Source: Gyromitra esculenta (Eukaryota > Ascomycota > Pezizomycetes > Pezizales > Discinaceae). From it: 64,000 bases of DNA. Shown one piece after another: positions 36,883-49,577 of this stretch (the stretch's first letter is position 1; every line of letters starts with the position of its first letter). Below the pieces are notes generated by a model. That model worked only from the letters and a program-made list of their open reading frames with translations. It was not told where the DNA came from and searched no databases. The position numbers and the translations under genes were made by a program. The stretch covers positions 1,240,001 to 1,304,000 of the forward strand of contig JBCAML010000020.1 in the NCBI GenBank assembly GCA_038503075.1. Reading direction: 5' to 3'.

Positions 36883-39698
36883 AACCTAAACTGCCCGCTA
36901 TAATAAATACTTGAATGGTTTCCTACAAAGATCAACTGTTCTAGCAGGAAGTACAAGTAAATAAATCGACGCAAAATTTGTTTTTTGCTTAAAGCCATCA
37001 CTGTTTGGACATTTAGTCGGGAGACCGTTGATATGAGCAGATTATGTCTTATGTGTCTGTACCAGCTGAAAGCAAAAGCCATGAAGTTTGTTGTTATCAA
37101 ACCTTAACCGCCAGAGCTCAGAGACTTCATATTTCTATTGGGTACTCTGAGTAGCACTGAGAAATTCACGGCTAGGTATCTCACTAGATATGGTAAGAGT
37201 GGCTATTGTTTTTCCTCTTCTCCCCGAACAGTCAAACGCCGTAGAGTCGCCTCTCTAATGACATGCTCGGAGGTATAGCGCAAAATAAGCTGCCGTACGG
37301 TGTACTCAGCTCACGCAGGTACTCACACTCCTGGATTGCAAGATCCGGAGAATCTAGTTTGCTCGCAATATATCACTGTACTGTTCTGTCTGCAAAGTCA
37401 TGACCCCCCTCTCTATTGAGCAGTACGGTTTCTAGTGTATTGAGGTTGTAATTTTTGCAAAAAGTAGCTATATATAAAGTTTTTGGATGTTATTCAGTAT
37501 CTCAAAATTTCCATAGTTTCTCTCTCTTTTGGCTTACTGTTCTTTAGCTCGATCTACAGCTATTTTGTTTACTAACTGTACTGTACATACACGTAGTTTC
37601 GTTATTATTGCGGCGTTGCTGTGCCATACGACTTTTGGAGCATTTGTAATATTGTCCAAAAACGCCATGTTACACGGTATCTAGGGTGTTTCTACTGCTA
37701 GGGTATTATTTAGGATAAATGCAGTCTGAACTAGGGCGAGATAGATTTTGCCTTCTAGCTAAGATCGCTAAAGCAAATCGCATATGTAGTGTTACGTACT
37801 CGGAAACATCGTGAAGAATTTGAAAACAAGCATATTAGGTTGACCAATCAGTAAGTCGATATAGCTAGATCCAGCCAACCAGAACCTCGGCCTAGAACAT
37901 GCATTTTCAGGTTCTTCATGTGGTATCCGAGTAGATACCTACCACGACCCCCCACACCCTCTCAAAAGGGCTGTTATATCGATCCATCGCTCTCCTAGTA
38001 GCAGTAGCATCGCGAGAATATCATTTACACACCCCACTAAAACACCCTAGCCGAAGACTTATGTTCCTAGTAACCGTCCTGGAGAAGACCCGAGCTGAGT
38101 GATGGTAGACGATCAAAGCCTGCAAGCCTGGATCTGCAAATCCGAGTCCGGAAACTGGCAGCAAGCGGCCTTTAAGTCGAAAGCGGATTAGTTTTCTGAT
38201 ATATAGACGGATTTAAGATCGTCGTTTCCTCTTGTAGCAAAGATGGGTCTGTAGATAAGGCTTGTGGGACTACAGCCTCTCCTGACCACGCGGCGAAAGT
38301 GGATAGCTGGCAAACAAGGGCTGGGGAGAGAGCAGCAGTGGTTTTGAGTTCTGGGGATTGTAAGTATTTGCGGTAGTAAGCCCTGAAAGAAAATTTAAAA
38401 GTCCGTAAAAAAACGAGTGATATATCATGTTTTATTCCATCCACCTCCCAAAACACCGAACAACCAAACTCCAAACTCCAAACTCCAAACAAAAACTAAT
38501 TCCCCCGTCTGATCACGTGTACCTCCACAGACTAACCAAACGTATCAATACTCAAATTCACCATGCACCGTGTTCCAAATCAGGCCTTGCCAACTCGCGC
38601 GAATTTGCGCATTGTGGAGAGAGAGAGCTAGAGCGCGACTAACCCCCTGATTGTCGTTGCGGGGCTGAACAAGTTATGTATGTAGGTACTGATGAGGAAT
38701 ATCTCTTTTGACAACCGCTTTGACAATCAGGAGAGAGAAGCGAGCTGTCATTGCGTATTTTCTGCCGGTGGCTGTATGTCAGTAGTGTTACATGTTATGT
38801 ACCTCTATCGGTAAACTCACTAGCGTTACTAATAATAATCGTAAATCCGGGGATTTGTTATTGCATACATTGTATGAGCGCGGATAGCGATGTGTACATG
38901 TACATGTACATTAGTAGATACAGTAGAGTACTACGTATACGCAATCCACTAGTAGCAGAGAAAATCCCAACAATTTAATTCGAATCGAGATGGACGCCTA
39001 GCGACCCACATGGGCCGGGACAACAAGTGCGGAGGGTCCAAGACGGTTACCGTGCGCGCGCGAACCAGCATGTAGCTGAAAGTAATAGCTATGGAGAGGG
39101 ACAAAATCGGCCCTGTGAGATATGCGATAGGAATTCCATAGTATATAGATACCAGTACAAACATGCCACCAGCCCACCCACCAGACACCCAAACCAAAAC
39201 CAGACCATCCAAAAACAAAAAACAAAAAGGTATATGAGTATGCTGATATAAGTAGGTATCTTTCCAAGTCCAAGGTATCATAGCTATAAAAAAAAGAATA
39301 TAGGAAAAGGAGATACGAGTCATAACAAAAGAAATTCGTTTCTAGGCCGGAGCAACCCAAGAAAAACCCCAACCCTGTCCAATGCACGCATAAATGCTGG
39401 CTAAGATGTAGGTGTAATGAAACAAATAGAAAGTCAAAAACTCAAGTTGTCTTTTGCACGTAACTTCGTAATGCAAGGCCTAACTTTTGATATCATAAAA
39501 GGAAGAGAGAGGAAGAGAAAATAACCGAGTGAGAGAATGTAAGCTGGCCGAAAAAAAATCCCATAAAAAGAGAACGCCGCATCGCGTCGGCTGTGATTCT
39601 CAAATTCGCGACTTATTAATTTTGTCGTTTGCTACCATGCCGACTGTAATCACAAGTCAGTTCCATACTTCCAAGCACCTAACTTAAGAGGCGAAAAA
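36883..39698. other. Intergenic region; distal part likely 3'UTR of the minus-strand gene
   Basis: No supported gene. The last kilobase before 39699 is A-rich on the plus strand. It probably includes the 3' untranslated region of the gene that ends at 39699 on the minus strand. Confidence 0.4.
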
Positions 39699-42095
39699 TT
39701 AAACATACTGAGGGATGGAGCTCGCTGCGCTCCTCGGTGGGTTTCTGCTGTACCCGATATACGTGCCCGGACGGGCAGGATCTTCTACTGGCTTTCTCGG
39801 CGCCTGCTTCGGTGGTGGTGGTGCAGGTGCCTCTGTTCGTGGCGGATCCGGTGCCGTGGGAGTCACGATCGCCGGTTTCCCAGGCGGTGGCCTATTCGCG
39901 GATGGACCTGGACCTGGGCCGACGCCGCTCGGGTAGCCATGAATGGAGACTGGGCGGGGTTTGCCCCCGCGTTGTTGAGAGAGGCTGCGTCGGCCATGGT
40001 GGCGACGTTCTTTCTCATCACGCTTAGGGGAACGCTCACGTCGGATTACCCGAACTGCGCCACTACGGATTTGTTTTGAGAGCTCAATCAATTCGTCAAT
40101 CTGGTCCTCGTCAAGAACCTGAAAGACCATGATAGAGTCTGATTGCTCTTTGAAGTCATAGCCGATAACCTCAACAGCACGGCGAGCGACGATATCGCGG
40201 CTAATTTTGGTCCATCTTGGTTCACTAGCATCAATTGATTTGCGGTGCCGACTGATCGAGCGGCGGCGCCTAGAGGCTTCGCGTGGACCAGGGAAAGGTG
40301 CTACGCCGTTGTTGCGGCCGCGCTCTTGGTGGTAGGGTGATTGTGGTTCAAAGGGGGTATTATCCATATCGCGGTACATCGAATCGCTGTCATCGCTGTA
40401 TCTTCTATTATCATTCTCGGGTTCGATTCGAAGAGGAACCATACTTCCGCCAAGGGGGACAAGAGGCGGCGGGGGTGGCGGGGGTGGGAGGACCAAGGGT
40501 TCAATGCCGGCAGGGATATATGGCCCTGGTGCTGGCAGCGCTGGAACCATTACTGGTTGGACTGGTGGAGGCGGAGGTGGTGGTGGTGGCTGAGGTGCTT
40601 GAGGCGCTTGAGGCGCTGGTGGTGCTGGTGCTGGTGCCGGTGCCGGTGCCGTTGTCGGTGGTGGCATGATAGCAGCGGTAGTAGGTGGTGGGGTAGCAGC
40701 TGGTGGTGGGGCAATTGCACGTTGTTGGTTGGTGGGAGGGGACAGAGGGGCGGTGGTTGATCGTGAGGTCGTGTTAATCGTGATGCTTCCAATATTTAGA
40801 GGCTTGCCTCCTCGGCCAGTGTATGTGATGTCAACGGATTGTCCTCCATACTCAAGTCTGATTCCACGTTCTTGCTGCTCTTTTTCTGAAGAACTGCTAC
40901 TTTCAGACGATGCCGAGCTAGGAGGTTTCCGCATGAGTGCACGAGAGTCGCTTGCTGGCACAGATCGTGATCTAGCTCTCACTAAAGCTCCCTTTCCATC
41001 GGTATCGGCAGAACTCGCAGCCCTCCTTCCACCTGGGCGTGAGCTATACACAGATGGCTCATTATACTCATCCGATATATCCCCACTCCGTGTATCCATG
41101 AGCCCCAAACCATGAGGGCCTCTAGACCTGCTCCGATCTCTCCTAGGCTGTCGTTGCGGTTGTGGCTGTTGTCGCGGTTGTTGCTCCCCAAGAACAGGCC
41201 TATTACCTCCGGTGGGGTGGTATACAGTCCCTCGTCCATACTCACGTTCCCCTGGCAGCGGTCCGTCAAGATGGTATTCCCGGGAGTTTCCTGGAGGATT
41301 TCCTGGACCATGACTCGCATTTGGCACTACATAGCTTTGTTGTCGTTCGTACGGGGGGTCATACATTTCAAAGCTGCCACCAGAAAAATTACTGCTTTCA
41401 GAGTGATAAGCCGACTGAGTCCGGCCCCCTGAGCTCGCATTTGGTAACATGACGTACGGCCCGCCGGCGGAGCCCGGGGGTGATATATCTCGACTACGTG
41501 AAGAGGATCGGGATTGCCTGGTGTTAACCGGTGCGGGGCGCGGTGGATTAGATCGGTAGTCCACTTCCGGATGCGGCTCGCGATTGTATTCCTGTGGCCC
41601 CGGTTGGGAGTGGTGGTGCTGCTGGTGGATGATGTTTGGACGATGTTGCGGTTTTTCGGATTGCGTGTTTCGTCTCCCGAGGGTACCCATGCGATTATGG
41701 GCAGGGCCACCATCACCACCCCTCATCCCACCTGGAGGAGCCGGGGCTTGCGTCATCGGAGGAGGAGGAGGAGCGGGAGCCATACCAGGGTGTTGCTGGT
41801 AGCCCATGGGTCCACCCATAGGCCCCCCGATAGGTCCATACCCTGGGGTAGTTGGTACTGAGTTGTAATAGGGCATGGTTAGGCTTTCGGTGCTCGATCG
41901 TGAGGAGCCGGGGTTTGTGGAGTAGGGCCCTCGATAGTTGCTGTGGATCTGGGGAGGAGCAGGAGCTGGCACCGGCGCAACATAGTAGCTTTCGGCTGGG
42001 GGTTGAGGGATCGAACCGGTAGAGGCACGGTGTGGATCATGGCCTCCTCGGTTCGTGTGCCGTCGGCGTGGAGGGGAGCGTGGACGGCCAGACAT
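39699..42095 (-). CDS. Large disordered protein with C-terminal DUF8035-like domain
   Basis: A single 798-codon exon read from an ATG at 42095 to a TAA at 39699-39701. The first ~600 residues are low-complexity: Arg/Ser-rich at the N terminus (RPRSPPRRRHTNRGG), then Pro/Gly/Tyr/Gln-rich, then a long Ala/Pro and polyproline stretch at roughly 470-570. A compact conserved segment at about 625-690 (EPRWTKISRDIVARRAVEVI, YDFKEQSDSIMVFQVL, IDELIELSKQIR) matches the small C-terminal domain of ascomycete DUF8035 proteins as I recall it. It is followed by basic and Pro-rich tails. The function of this family is not established. Polyproline plus RS-like regions suggest a scaffold or RNA/actin-associated role, which is inference. 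A likely 5'UTR intron lies upstream. Confidence 0.82.
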   Translation of the reverse strand: MSGRPRSPPRRRHTNRGGHDPHRASTGSIPQPPAESYYVAPVPAPAPPQIHSNYRGPYSTNPGSSRSSTESLTMPYYNSVPTTPGYGPIGGPMGGPMGYQQHPGMAPAPPPPPMTQAPAPPGGMRGGDGGPAHNRMGTLGRRNTQSEKPQHRPNIIHQQHHHSQPGPQEYNREPHPEVDYRSNPPRPAPVNTRQSRSSSRSRDISPPGSAGGPYVMLPNASSGGRTQSAYHSESSNFSGGSFEMYDPPYERQQSYVVPNASHGPGNPPGNSREYHLDGPLPGEREYGRGTVYHPTGGNRPVLGEQQPRQQPQPQRQPRRDRSRSRGPHGLGLMDTRSGDISDEYNEPSVYSSRPGGRRAASSADTDGKGALVRARSRSVPASDSRALMRKPPSSASSESSSSSEKEQQERGIRLEYGGQSVDITYTGRGGKPLNIGSITINTTSRSTTAPLSPPTNQQRAIAPPPAATPPPTTAAIMPPPTTAPAPAPAPAPPAPQAPQAPQPPPPPPPPPVQPVMVPALPAPGPYIPAGIEPLVLPPPPPPPPLVPLGGSMVPLRIEPENDNRRYSDDSDSMYRDMDNTPFEPQSPYHQERGRNNGVAPFPGPREASRRRRSISRHRKSIDASEPRWTKISRDIVARRAVEVIGYDFKEQSDSIMVFQVLDEDQIDELIELSKQIRSGAVRVIRRERSPKRDEKERRHHGRRSLSQQRGGKPRPVSIHGYPSGVGPGPGPSANRPPPGKPAIVTPTAPDPPRTEAPAPPPPKQAPRKPVEDPARPGTYIGYSRNPPRSAASSIPQYV

Positions 42096-42102
42096 TGTGG
42101 GG

Positions 42103-42473
42103 CTACAGAGGGGTTGTTATCACGGGATGGATGGATGGATGGATGGATGGGTTGGTTGGTTGATGAAACCCAGAATAAACACACAACAGCAGCAAGACTA
42201 GAGACGAGAGGGGACGCAAATGCAGCAGAGAGCTCTCTAGATAAGGAAACAGCCGAGGTACTGAGAGATGAAAGTGGAGATGGTGATGATGGAGGAGGAA
42301 GAGGGGGGAGGAGGGAAGTAGAAGAAGAAGAAGAAGAAAAAGAAGGAGGGAAGAGAGAGATGGGGGAGGGATGGATGATGGTTGGGTGGATGGGTGTGAT
42401 TGTGATGATGATGCTGTTGAGGGATGAGGGGTCGTTGCCGTGACAGAGAGTCCGTAGCAATGTGTGTACTTAC
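42103..42473 (-). other. Probable 5'UTR intron of the DUF8035-like gene
   Basis: On the minus strand, a strong donor (CTG|GTAAGT) at 42473 and an acceptor (CTGTAG) ending at 42103 bracket 371 bp. Only seven bases would separate the acceptor from the start codon. The intron contains the GGAT and GAA microsatellites on the plus strand. Confidence 0.5.
42125..42150 (+). repeat. GGAT tetranucleotide microsatellite
   Basis: About six GGAT units within the putative leader intron of the minus-strand gene. A (GAA)n run follows at about 42318-42345. Confidence 0.8.
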
Positions 42474-45400
42474 CAGGCAAACGGGGGATGATTTGTGCGA
42501 TGTGCCACGTCGAGCGGGGGAGGAGGGAGAGAGAAAAAACGAGAGAGTGGAATGAGAAGGATGATGGAGATCTTCTACTGCATAGAGACGTCTACTTGCG
42601 AATTCTTCTCTTCTTCCTCCCCGCCGTTCTGTATCCGTGACTCTGGCTACATAACTCAAAATTTTTCAACATCATACGTACCTATCCAGCTGCTGAAGCC
42701 GGTGTAAGAGATGCACTGTGATGTAGATGGTCACTTTACCTTCCTGTCCTGCCTATCTATTGGAGATGGAAGAGAGACATATATTTCCCAAACTTCTCAC
42801 ACTGTGGCGTGGCGGTTGGCTCGAACAGTTGCTGGGATTCTGAGGAAAGTTCTTGCCAGCCCAGCCAAACCCAACCCAACCAATGCCATCCTTGCAATTC
42901 CTACCAGCTACGGCAAGGTACAAAGCTGCTTTTCTTGTTTGCCCCTCCGAATCAATGGTCTCAGCACGGTAAGCTTCCGTCATGTCTTTAGATGTCCCTC
43001 TCCTTCGGCTCTCCTCCCTGCCGTATCTTCTGCTCTCCTTATCCCCCCTTCGTCGTCCTTGTTCACGTTTAGTACATAGATGCGAAATTAAATCCACATT
43101 GTAGGAAGAGGCGCTAAACACGTGGTATGTGAGCGGTGGATCGCTCGTTGGGCCGTGAGCCTCTCCTCCTCTCTCTTCTCATGCTACCGCGCATGGGCAG
43201 TGGGTATGTACTTCTGCACATCACCACATCAAAAGTCCGCACGTACGTACGAGTACAGCTCAATCAATCCGGTTAGCTGCAGTGCTGTCAATCAATCCAG
43301 TCAGTCAGTTCAGTCAGTTAGTCGACCGTTCGGTCGGTCAGTCAGTCACTCGCTCACTCACTCAGTCTTTTTTTGCCCCTTCCCTCTCCCATCCCCGCGT
43401 TCCCCACTATATCAAAAATAAATAAAGAAGAAAATAAGGCAGTAATAGTAATGAAACCGCACTTTTTTTTAAACCCCGCGCTATGTCTCGTACTTTATTT
43501 GCTTTTTGAGCTTCCTTTAACACCGTGCTGTTTGGCCGCAGAAAAAGGATAATGCAAGCGGTTATGGGTGCTACGGTGACGTTATAGTCGTAAGGGAGAA
43601 TGTCTAACTACCCACTCTACGTATTTTTAGGGGGGCTGGTCTTTGACTGTGATGGCAGGTAGGTACTTTCGGGTACATCCCATCATGGCGTGCGTGAATG
43701 GTATGACGGGACACCTCCGAGATGGGCATGTAATTGAGCCCCACCATCGATAACACCACCACCACCACCCACCCCCTACTCTTTATAGAGAGTAATGCCG
43801 CCACTATAATGCCGCAACATCTTGTATGACTCGAGGGGCCTACGTGCGGGGAAATCTTGGTGGGGGAATAGCATGGGGGGTTATTATCCACCGCGACGTA
43901 GAGGTTGCGTGGTATTGCGTGAAATTGTACAGAGGTAAGGGGGAGGAATTTCAATATTATCCCCCCAAGCGGGCAGGTTTTTCTCTGCAGGGAGAGAGAG
44001 AGATTTCGATAGAGTTACATGAATACGGGGAGATCGAGAGAATGCAGAGGCCACGTTTGACGGACATCGAGCAAAACGCATAACAGGTGAATGCCTCCAA
44101 AGTGGGCGCGCCGTTTTCCAAGCCCTGTTGCGGGCTCTAAAAATCGCCTGGCTTTTTTTTTTTTTTCCGCGAGCGTTGCTTATTCCCCATCAGAGAGATA
44201 AGCGGTTTAAAAATAAGAGTAGCAGTGATGATGTAAAAGAGAACCAGGCAAAAAATTATATACTTCCATGACTAATACTTGCTTAGTCACATTATCTGTG
44301 AATATCAGGCTTGTTCCCTGCAGTTGAACACCTCTCGATCTCTTTAGACCTGCCTAGAAGAAATATATATTTACGATCGGATCCATGGCCGATCCAGGCC
44401 AATGTGCCCTCCGTCGAAGTGCCCGAGAACTACCCTTCGTATAAGTATGTGGTACCTGTTCAGTTTTAACCACTAGCTCCCACGGCCTGATCTGCACTAA
44501 TTCCTACTGAGGGCCTTGGATCGAATTAAAATAACGATGCAAAACAAGAGAGACATGTATGTCAGAGGTAGGTAGTAAGAAGCTTAATGTAGTATACACT
44601 AGCACTTCTAATGAAGGCTGGGGATTCCTTGTGCCGTATCCCTGATAAACCACCACGACTATTATTACACTTAGTAGAATTAGTTAGTTTAAACGAGGAT
44701 CGTGAACTAAGTGTAGCTGTGCATGGTCAGTTATTTGCAAAAGCCTCACCATCTAAAACGTTTGGGAAGAAACCTAGCTATGTGTGTTTCCCCTGTACCT
44801 ACTATTTTAGATGGCTACCTCTGACTGTATTTACTTAGGTATTAGTTAGAATGTCGAGGAAGGTTATGGATAAGGTATGGTATTGAAAGGGTCAGCGCAA
44901 TTGGCATGTAGGGACAGACACGTTGACTCAGCCTTGAACGGGGCTTTCGTTCCACGAGATGCGCCACGGGCGCAAATAATCTAAAGCTAGCCGCGTGTAT
45001 GCTACGAGCTGCACGTATTGGCTCCGCTAAGTGACCAAATAGTAGGAATGGCTAGTAGGAGAGACGCCTCATAGGATGAGTACGTGTCCGGAAACAGCCC
45101 CTACACTTCCGAAATTGGCCCCCCCTGGGCTAAGTAATCGGTACATTTCTCACCTACTCCCCCAGCCCCGTTAGTAGACATAGTGAAACTAAACAGAGTC
45201 TAAATCCAAATATCTGTGTCACATAAAAAAAAAGGCAAAGTCACGTTACCAATACGTTATCGTCCGGGCGTGTCGTGACTACGGGAACGTCACGACCGCT
45301 GCAATCTCAGTTGGACACTCCTGATCATTTCTCAAAAATCCAGGTTTTTTTTCCAATTTCCAAAACCGTTAGGTGTTTCATTTAGAACTGGTGTTTTTCG

Positions 45401-46020
45401 CCTTGCCTTGGAATTGTGCTTCGTAAGAAACGCCGTACTATCATGCTACTGACCCCGGAAAATACACGGGGGAGGAAATACCAACCTCCGAAGAAAAAAC
45501 ACTGGTTCCAACGCTCATTAGCACGCATACACTTCGCACCGAAACCTGACTACATGTAAATATTGATTTGTCAAGAAACATCAAACTTAATCTCTCAAGG
45601 TCCCCCCCAGCAAAAACCGGGTATGCAGTAATTTTTTTATATTCGACTACGACATGACGTACGCATGTACATATATAAGTACATACATCGTAGACCGCAA
45701 TCAGATATACGGGTAGGACATCTGCTACCTCTCCTGTGGGCTTGCTTAAATATTGATGCTTGTCAGCCCGGCTTACGGGTTCATCTACACGGAAGTTCGT
45801 ATCGAAAGGGGGCCCCGGCTGCTGCCGGCGAAATTCCCCAAATATTATGAGAGGGAGTGCGTGTAGGTATGCCGTAAGCCGTTTGCGAGCCATGCTTTGA
45901 TATTCGGTGCGATTTTTTTGTTTGTTTGGCAGATAAACGCCATCAACGCTGTCAATGGCTAGCTCAAACACGAAAGCATCACCTGTTGCATCGTACCAAT
46001 TGGCAATTGGCGATTGTTGA
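42474..46020. other. Intergenic region between the DUF8035-like gene and the repeat array
   Basis: The proximal part is the probable promoter of the minus-strand gene. A simple repeat of TCAGTCAGT and CTCACTCACT units lies at about 43298-43367. A 200-codon minus-strand frame at 45441-46043 has no recognisable domain and runs into the repeats. I make no gene call. Confidence 0.4.
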
Positions 46021-46021
46021 C

Positions 46022-47050
46022 ATGGCCAATTGCTATGATCCACGAATGGTCAAATGGCTCATCAAAAATGACTCGTTATGTGTGGATCTTGGGAATACCA
46101 ATTCGATTTCAACAGCGCTGATGATACCGTTTCGTGTTAGATGTGGCTGCGAATGATCGTTTTCAATATTAGATTAGAACGGTCGATATATATATATGGC
46201 CCAATTGATACCATCCACGAATGGAGTTTCATCCCTCATCAGAAATGACTCGCTTGGAGCTCGATTGCTGGAGCGCATATACCATTTAGCGTGGCAGTGT
46301 CACTAGGGATGTTTCCGGGGATGTCTATTACAGAATTAGATTAACTGCAGCGGAATTAGGCGTTAACCTTTGCGGTATAGCCAATTGATATTCCTTACGA
46401 ATGGAAAAAAATAATGTGGCTCATCAAAAATGACTCGCCTCTGCTGGGTGATAATTTCGACTTGACGGGGCTGACGTACCAGTCCCATGGAAATACTCGG
46501 GGGTCAATAGCAGACTAACTGATAGAAACTCTACATTAACTCCTTACGTTATCTCCTTTCGGACAGCGTACACGCACGCCATCCCCGAGAGGGTCGATAA
46601 TGGCGGGAAAGTACTCTACTTACCCAACAAAGTGGAGGGCGGGGAGATATCGTCAAATCATTGGTGTCAATAATCGATCGCATGGAACATGACCGCGTTG
46701 GTGGTATGGCCCAATTGACACGATCCACGAATGGAGTTTCACGTCTCGTCAGAAATGACTTGTATCTTGTGGGTCTTGGACCTCGATTTCTGGAGCTAAT
46801 GTACCTATCCCGTGTGAACGTGTCCCCCAGGGTCAGTGTTCGATCAACTGGATAGAAAACTGAATGTTGATTGTTTTCTTTTTGCTCCTTTGGGATACAA
46901 AGTGCCAAACACGGAACTGTTATCTCCCAATGGCGGACGAGACAATTGGTATAAATCGTCGATTGCGAACATGACTAGTGCTTCTTGTGGTATGACGGCG
47001 AATATGGGAAGGGTGGGCCAATTGTCCGAGCCCACGAATGAGGCATAGGT
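46022..47050 (+). repeat. Degenerate repeat array, five units
   Basis: A conserved core of about 55 bp recurs at roughly 46022, 46196, 46376, 46706 and 47013. It reads GGCCCAATTGA, then TCCACGAATGGAGTTTCA, then CTCATCAGAAATGACTCG. Spacing is 174, 180, 330 and 307 bp. Flanking sequence is shared as well: TCGAT upstream of several cores, a TGGACCTCGATT...TGGAGC segment after units 2 and 4, and GGGGTCA...CTGATAGAAA segments after units 3 and 4. In units 1, 2 and 4 the core opens with ATGGCC and reads through to a similar LI(R/K)NDS peptide, with compensating small indels. Origin unknown. All copies are in the same orientation. Confidence 0.75.
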
Positions 47051-49577
47051 TAATATTTCCCGGGGAAAACCAGGACTCGTATCCATGGATCTTGAGAGGG
47101 GGGAAATTTCGATATCGATTGATGGCTGCATACTCGACATTTGCCGGACCATGGCTCAGCTTAGTCGGACAGCGAGGTGTGGATGGCGATACTGATGATC
47201 ATTGGTAGGAAAATGGGTTTGATATTCGCTATCTTCATGATTTTTTGCCTGTTTCGGATGGATTGGATGTCTACCATCTCCCTTGGCTTCTCTAACCCCC
47301 CCCGTCGGATGTGAGCAGACCACAAAAGAAGTCATGTCAGGCTAGCATGAGAGAATGACTTGCAGGTAGGCTACTGGGACCATCATGGCCATCATCCGGC
47401 AGGGCGGACCACACCCTCAGGGATTTTTGACAAGACAGGTTATAAAAAATCCACCAATAGGCCCGAGTGCCTGAGAAGGGCAGAGATATTTGTGAAGCCT
47501 CTCGGAGATGCAGATCTCTGGAGTCGAGGCTGGGTGGGTGTTCTCGTTAATTCCGAGCAGAAGATCATATCGCTGAAATCAAAATATCGGATCAATTGAT
47601 AACTCTTCTGTGTTATTTTTCCAATTTTGGAAAACCAGATACCGCGAGTGGAGGCGATAATTGTCTACCAACCGGAGATAATGATAGTGGATATCCGGTT
47701 TTCTGGAATCGAAGGAGTCTCACTTTGCAATAATCCACGAGTCTTGGCATCATGTTACTACTCGACAGATAACGGTCTTTGACGTCCTCAAGCTCGTAAG
47801 CACTTCAAACAGGGATAGAAAATGAGAAAAACAGACAGGTTGAGAATCGATCTTAGGCTTATTGACCGTGATTGTTTTTATATTTTTGGTATTGGCTGAT
47901 TGGGTTTCCGATTAACGGAATGATCATCCGGCGTGGCAGTCGGAATATTGTTGAGCTACTGGTCGGGAGTTCTGCTGCTTGTGTTTTTGTTTACTTTTGA
48001 TCATTTCCATCACTATCACTTCCAGAGCTTTCTGCTAGCGACTTGGTCTGAGTCGTGTAGCCACAAAAGGAAGGAAGATAAATTGTAAGCGAATACATAT
48101 ATGTCGACAAAAGGTATGCTCATTACACAGACGTTCTCTCCAATTACGTCTACAGAATTTAGATGTTTAGGTTTCGGTGATCGGTCTATTTACTAGTTAC
48201 ACTCTCCTCTATGCACTGTCACTCACAGCATGATGAACACATGATACCTATGTTATTGCGAAACTAAAATTAATTTTAAAAAATAAAAATAAAAATAAAA
48301 ATATCTGAGTTGTAATATCAATTAGAACTACTGCGGCTGATATCGGAACTGAAGAAGCATTGCAGGAAGTTGGGAATGGACGAAATAATCACTCGTACGG
48401 AAAACAACAGGAGATCATCATGATAACCACATATCCTGAAATTCACTTTCCACGACATGAACTCATGATCAAGTAGGATCTTTTGAAGACCCGAATTTAC
48501 CGCGTGTAAACTAACCAAGGGTGTCGTCAATCGCTCGGGGCCCTCCAGTCTGTACTGAACCACACGAAAGATAGCGAATTTGATTCGAAATTCGCTTCAG
48601 CTCGGAGAATGGGATGATAGGCTAGCCGGGACATGTGGTGCTCGGCGGCAAACGGAGCCATGAAGGGTAAGGTAAGGACGAGTGACATTTTATGATGTAA
48701 ATTTCGAGGATTGCAGAATATATGATATCAGCGAGGTGAGAACATAGTACTTACATGTAGTGCCTAATGAATTAGTTGTTATAGGTACGGGGATCATAAA
48801 ATGACCGATAATTTGCGTTCTGCAGGATAGTCAAAATCATTTACTGCATGGTGTACCTTTGTGTGGCCGCCTTTGTCATGTATAGATGAGATGCATATGG
48901 AGATACACGTATTGTGAATTTTGAGCTTCATGGGTCTCTTAGCTCTGGAAGTATCCAAGCCTTTCCAGCAAGCTCTAAGTGAAAAAAATGCAGCTTTATG
49001 CTCTTTACGTACGTCAGTAATCATAAATATGCAAAGATATAATACCTAAGTTGGTAGACAAACAGAGTTGCAAAATAATTATCACGATGCAATTTTTAAC
49101 AGGTACTGGTCATTGTTGGCTATGAATAATACGATCAAAGTTCCTAGGATTGGTTAGTTGCAATTGATCAGACCGATGTCTTGGTTATTGTCCAATTATA
49201 TGAGTGGACCTTAATAACCTATTCTAAAGATTAGCTATAGAACTACATACTAGATCCATATTATATCTAGATTAAGTATCTCATAGAATGGACCTCGCCT
49301 TTAAAACAGCAGGCTTCGTGGGTTGATTCTTTTGTGCATCAATAGACAGCTCTAGCGCCTTCACAACCGCCTCACGTGCGCGGGTGAAAAACTAAGGGTT
49401 GGGGATGGGGCTAAGGCTCAATATATATTCTGACGCCATTTCTCTTGCCCCTTACTTCGTCCATCACCCCTCTATTCTTCGCTATCACCTGAGCCCAGGT
49501 CTGTTTTTATTTTTCTTACCACTATTAGGACACAACAGCAACTACCTCAGATCACCATAACCATCAAGTATTTAACA
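47051..49577. other. Intergenic region, no supported gene
   Basis: Mixed sequence with an (AAAAT)n run near 48277-48301. The last 150 bp before 49578 contains a TATATATA element near 49419 and a CT-rich stretch, a plausible promoter for the next gene. Confidence 0.4.

Noticed and set aside
45441..46043. 200-codon minus-strand open frame
   Set aside because: No domain, and its start lies in the repeat array. Kept only as part of the intergenic description.
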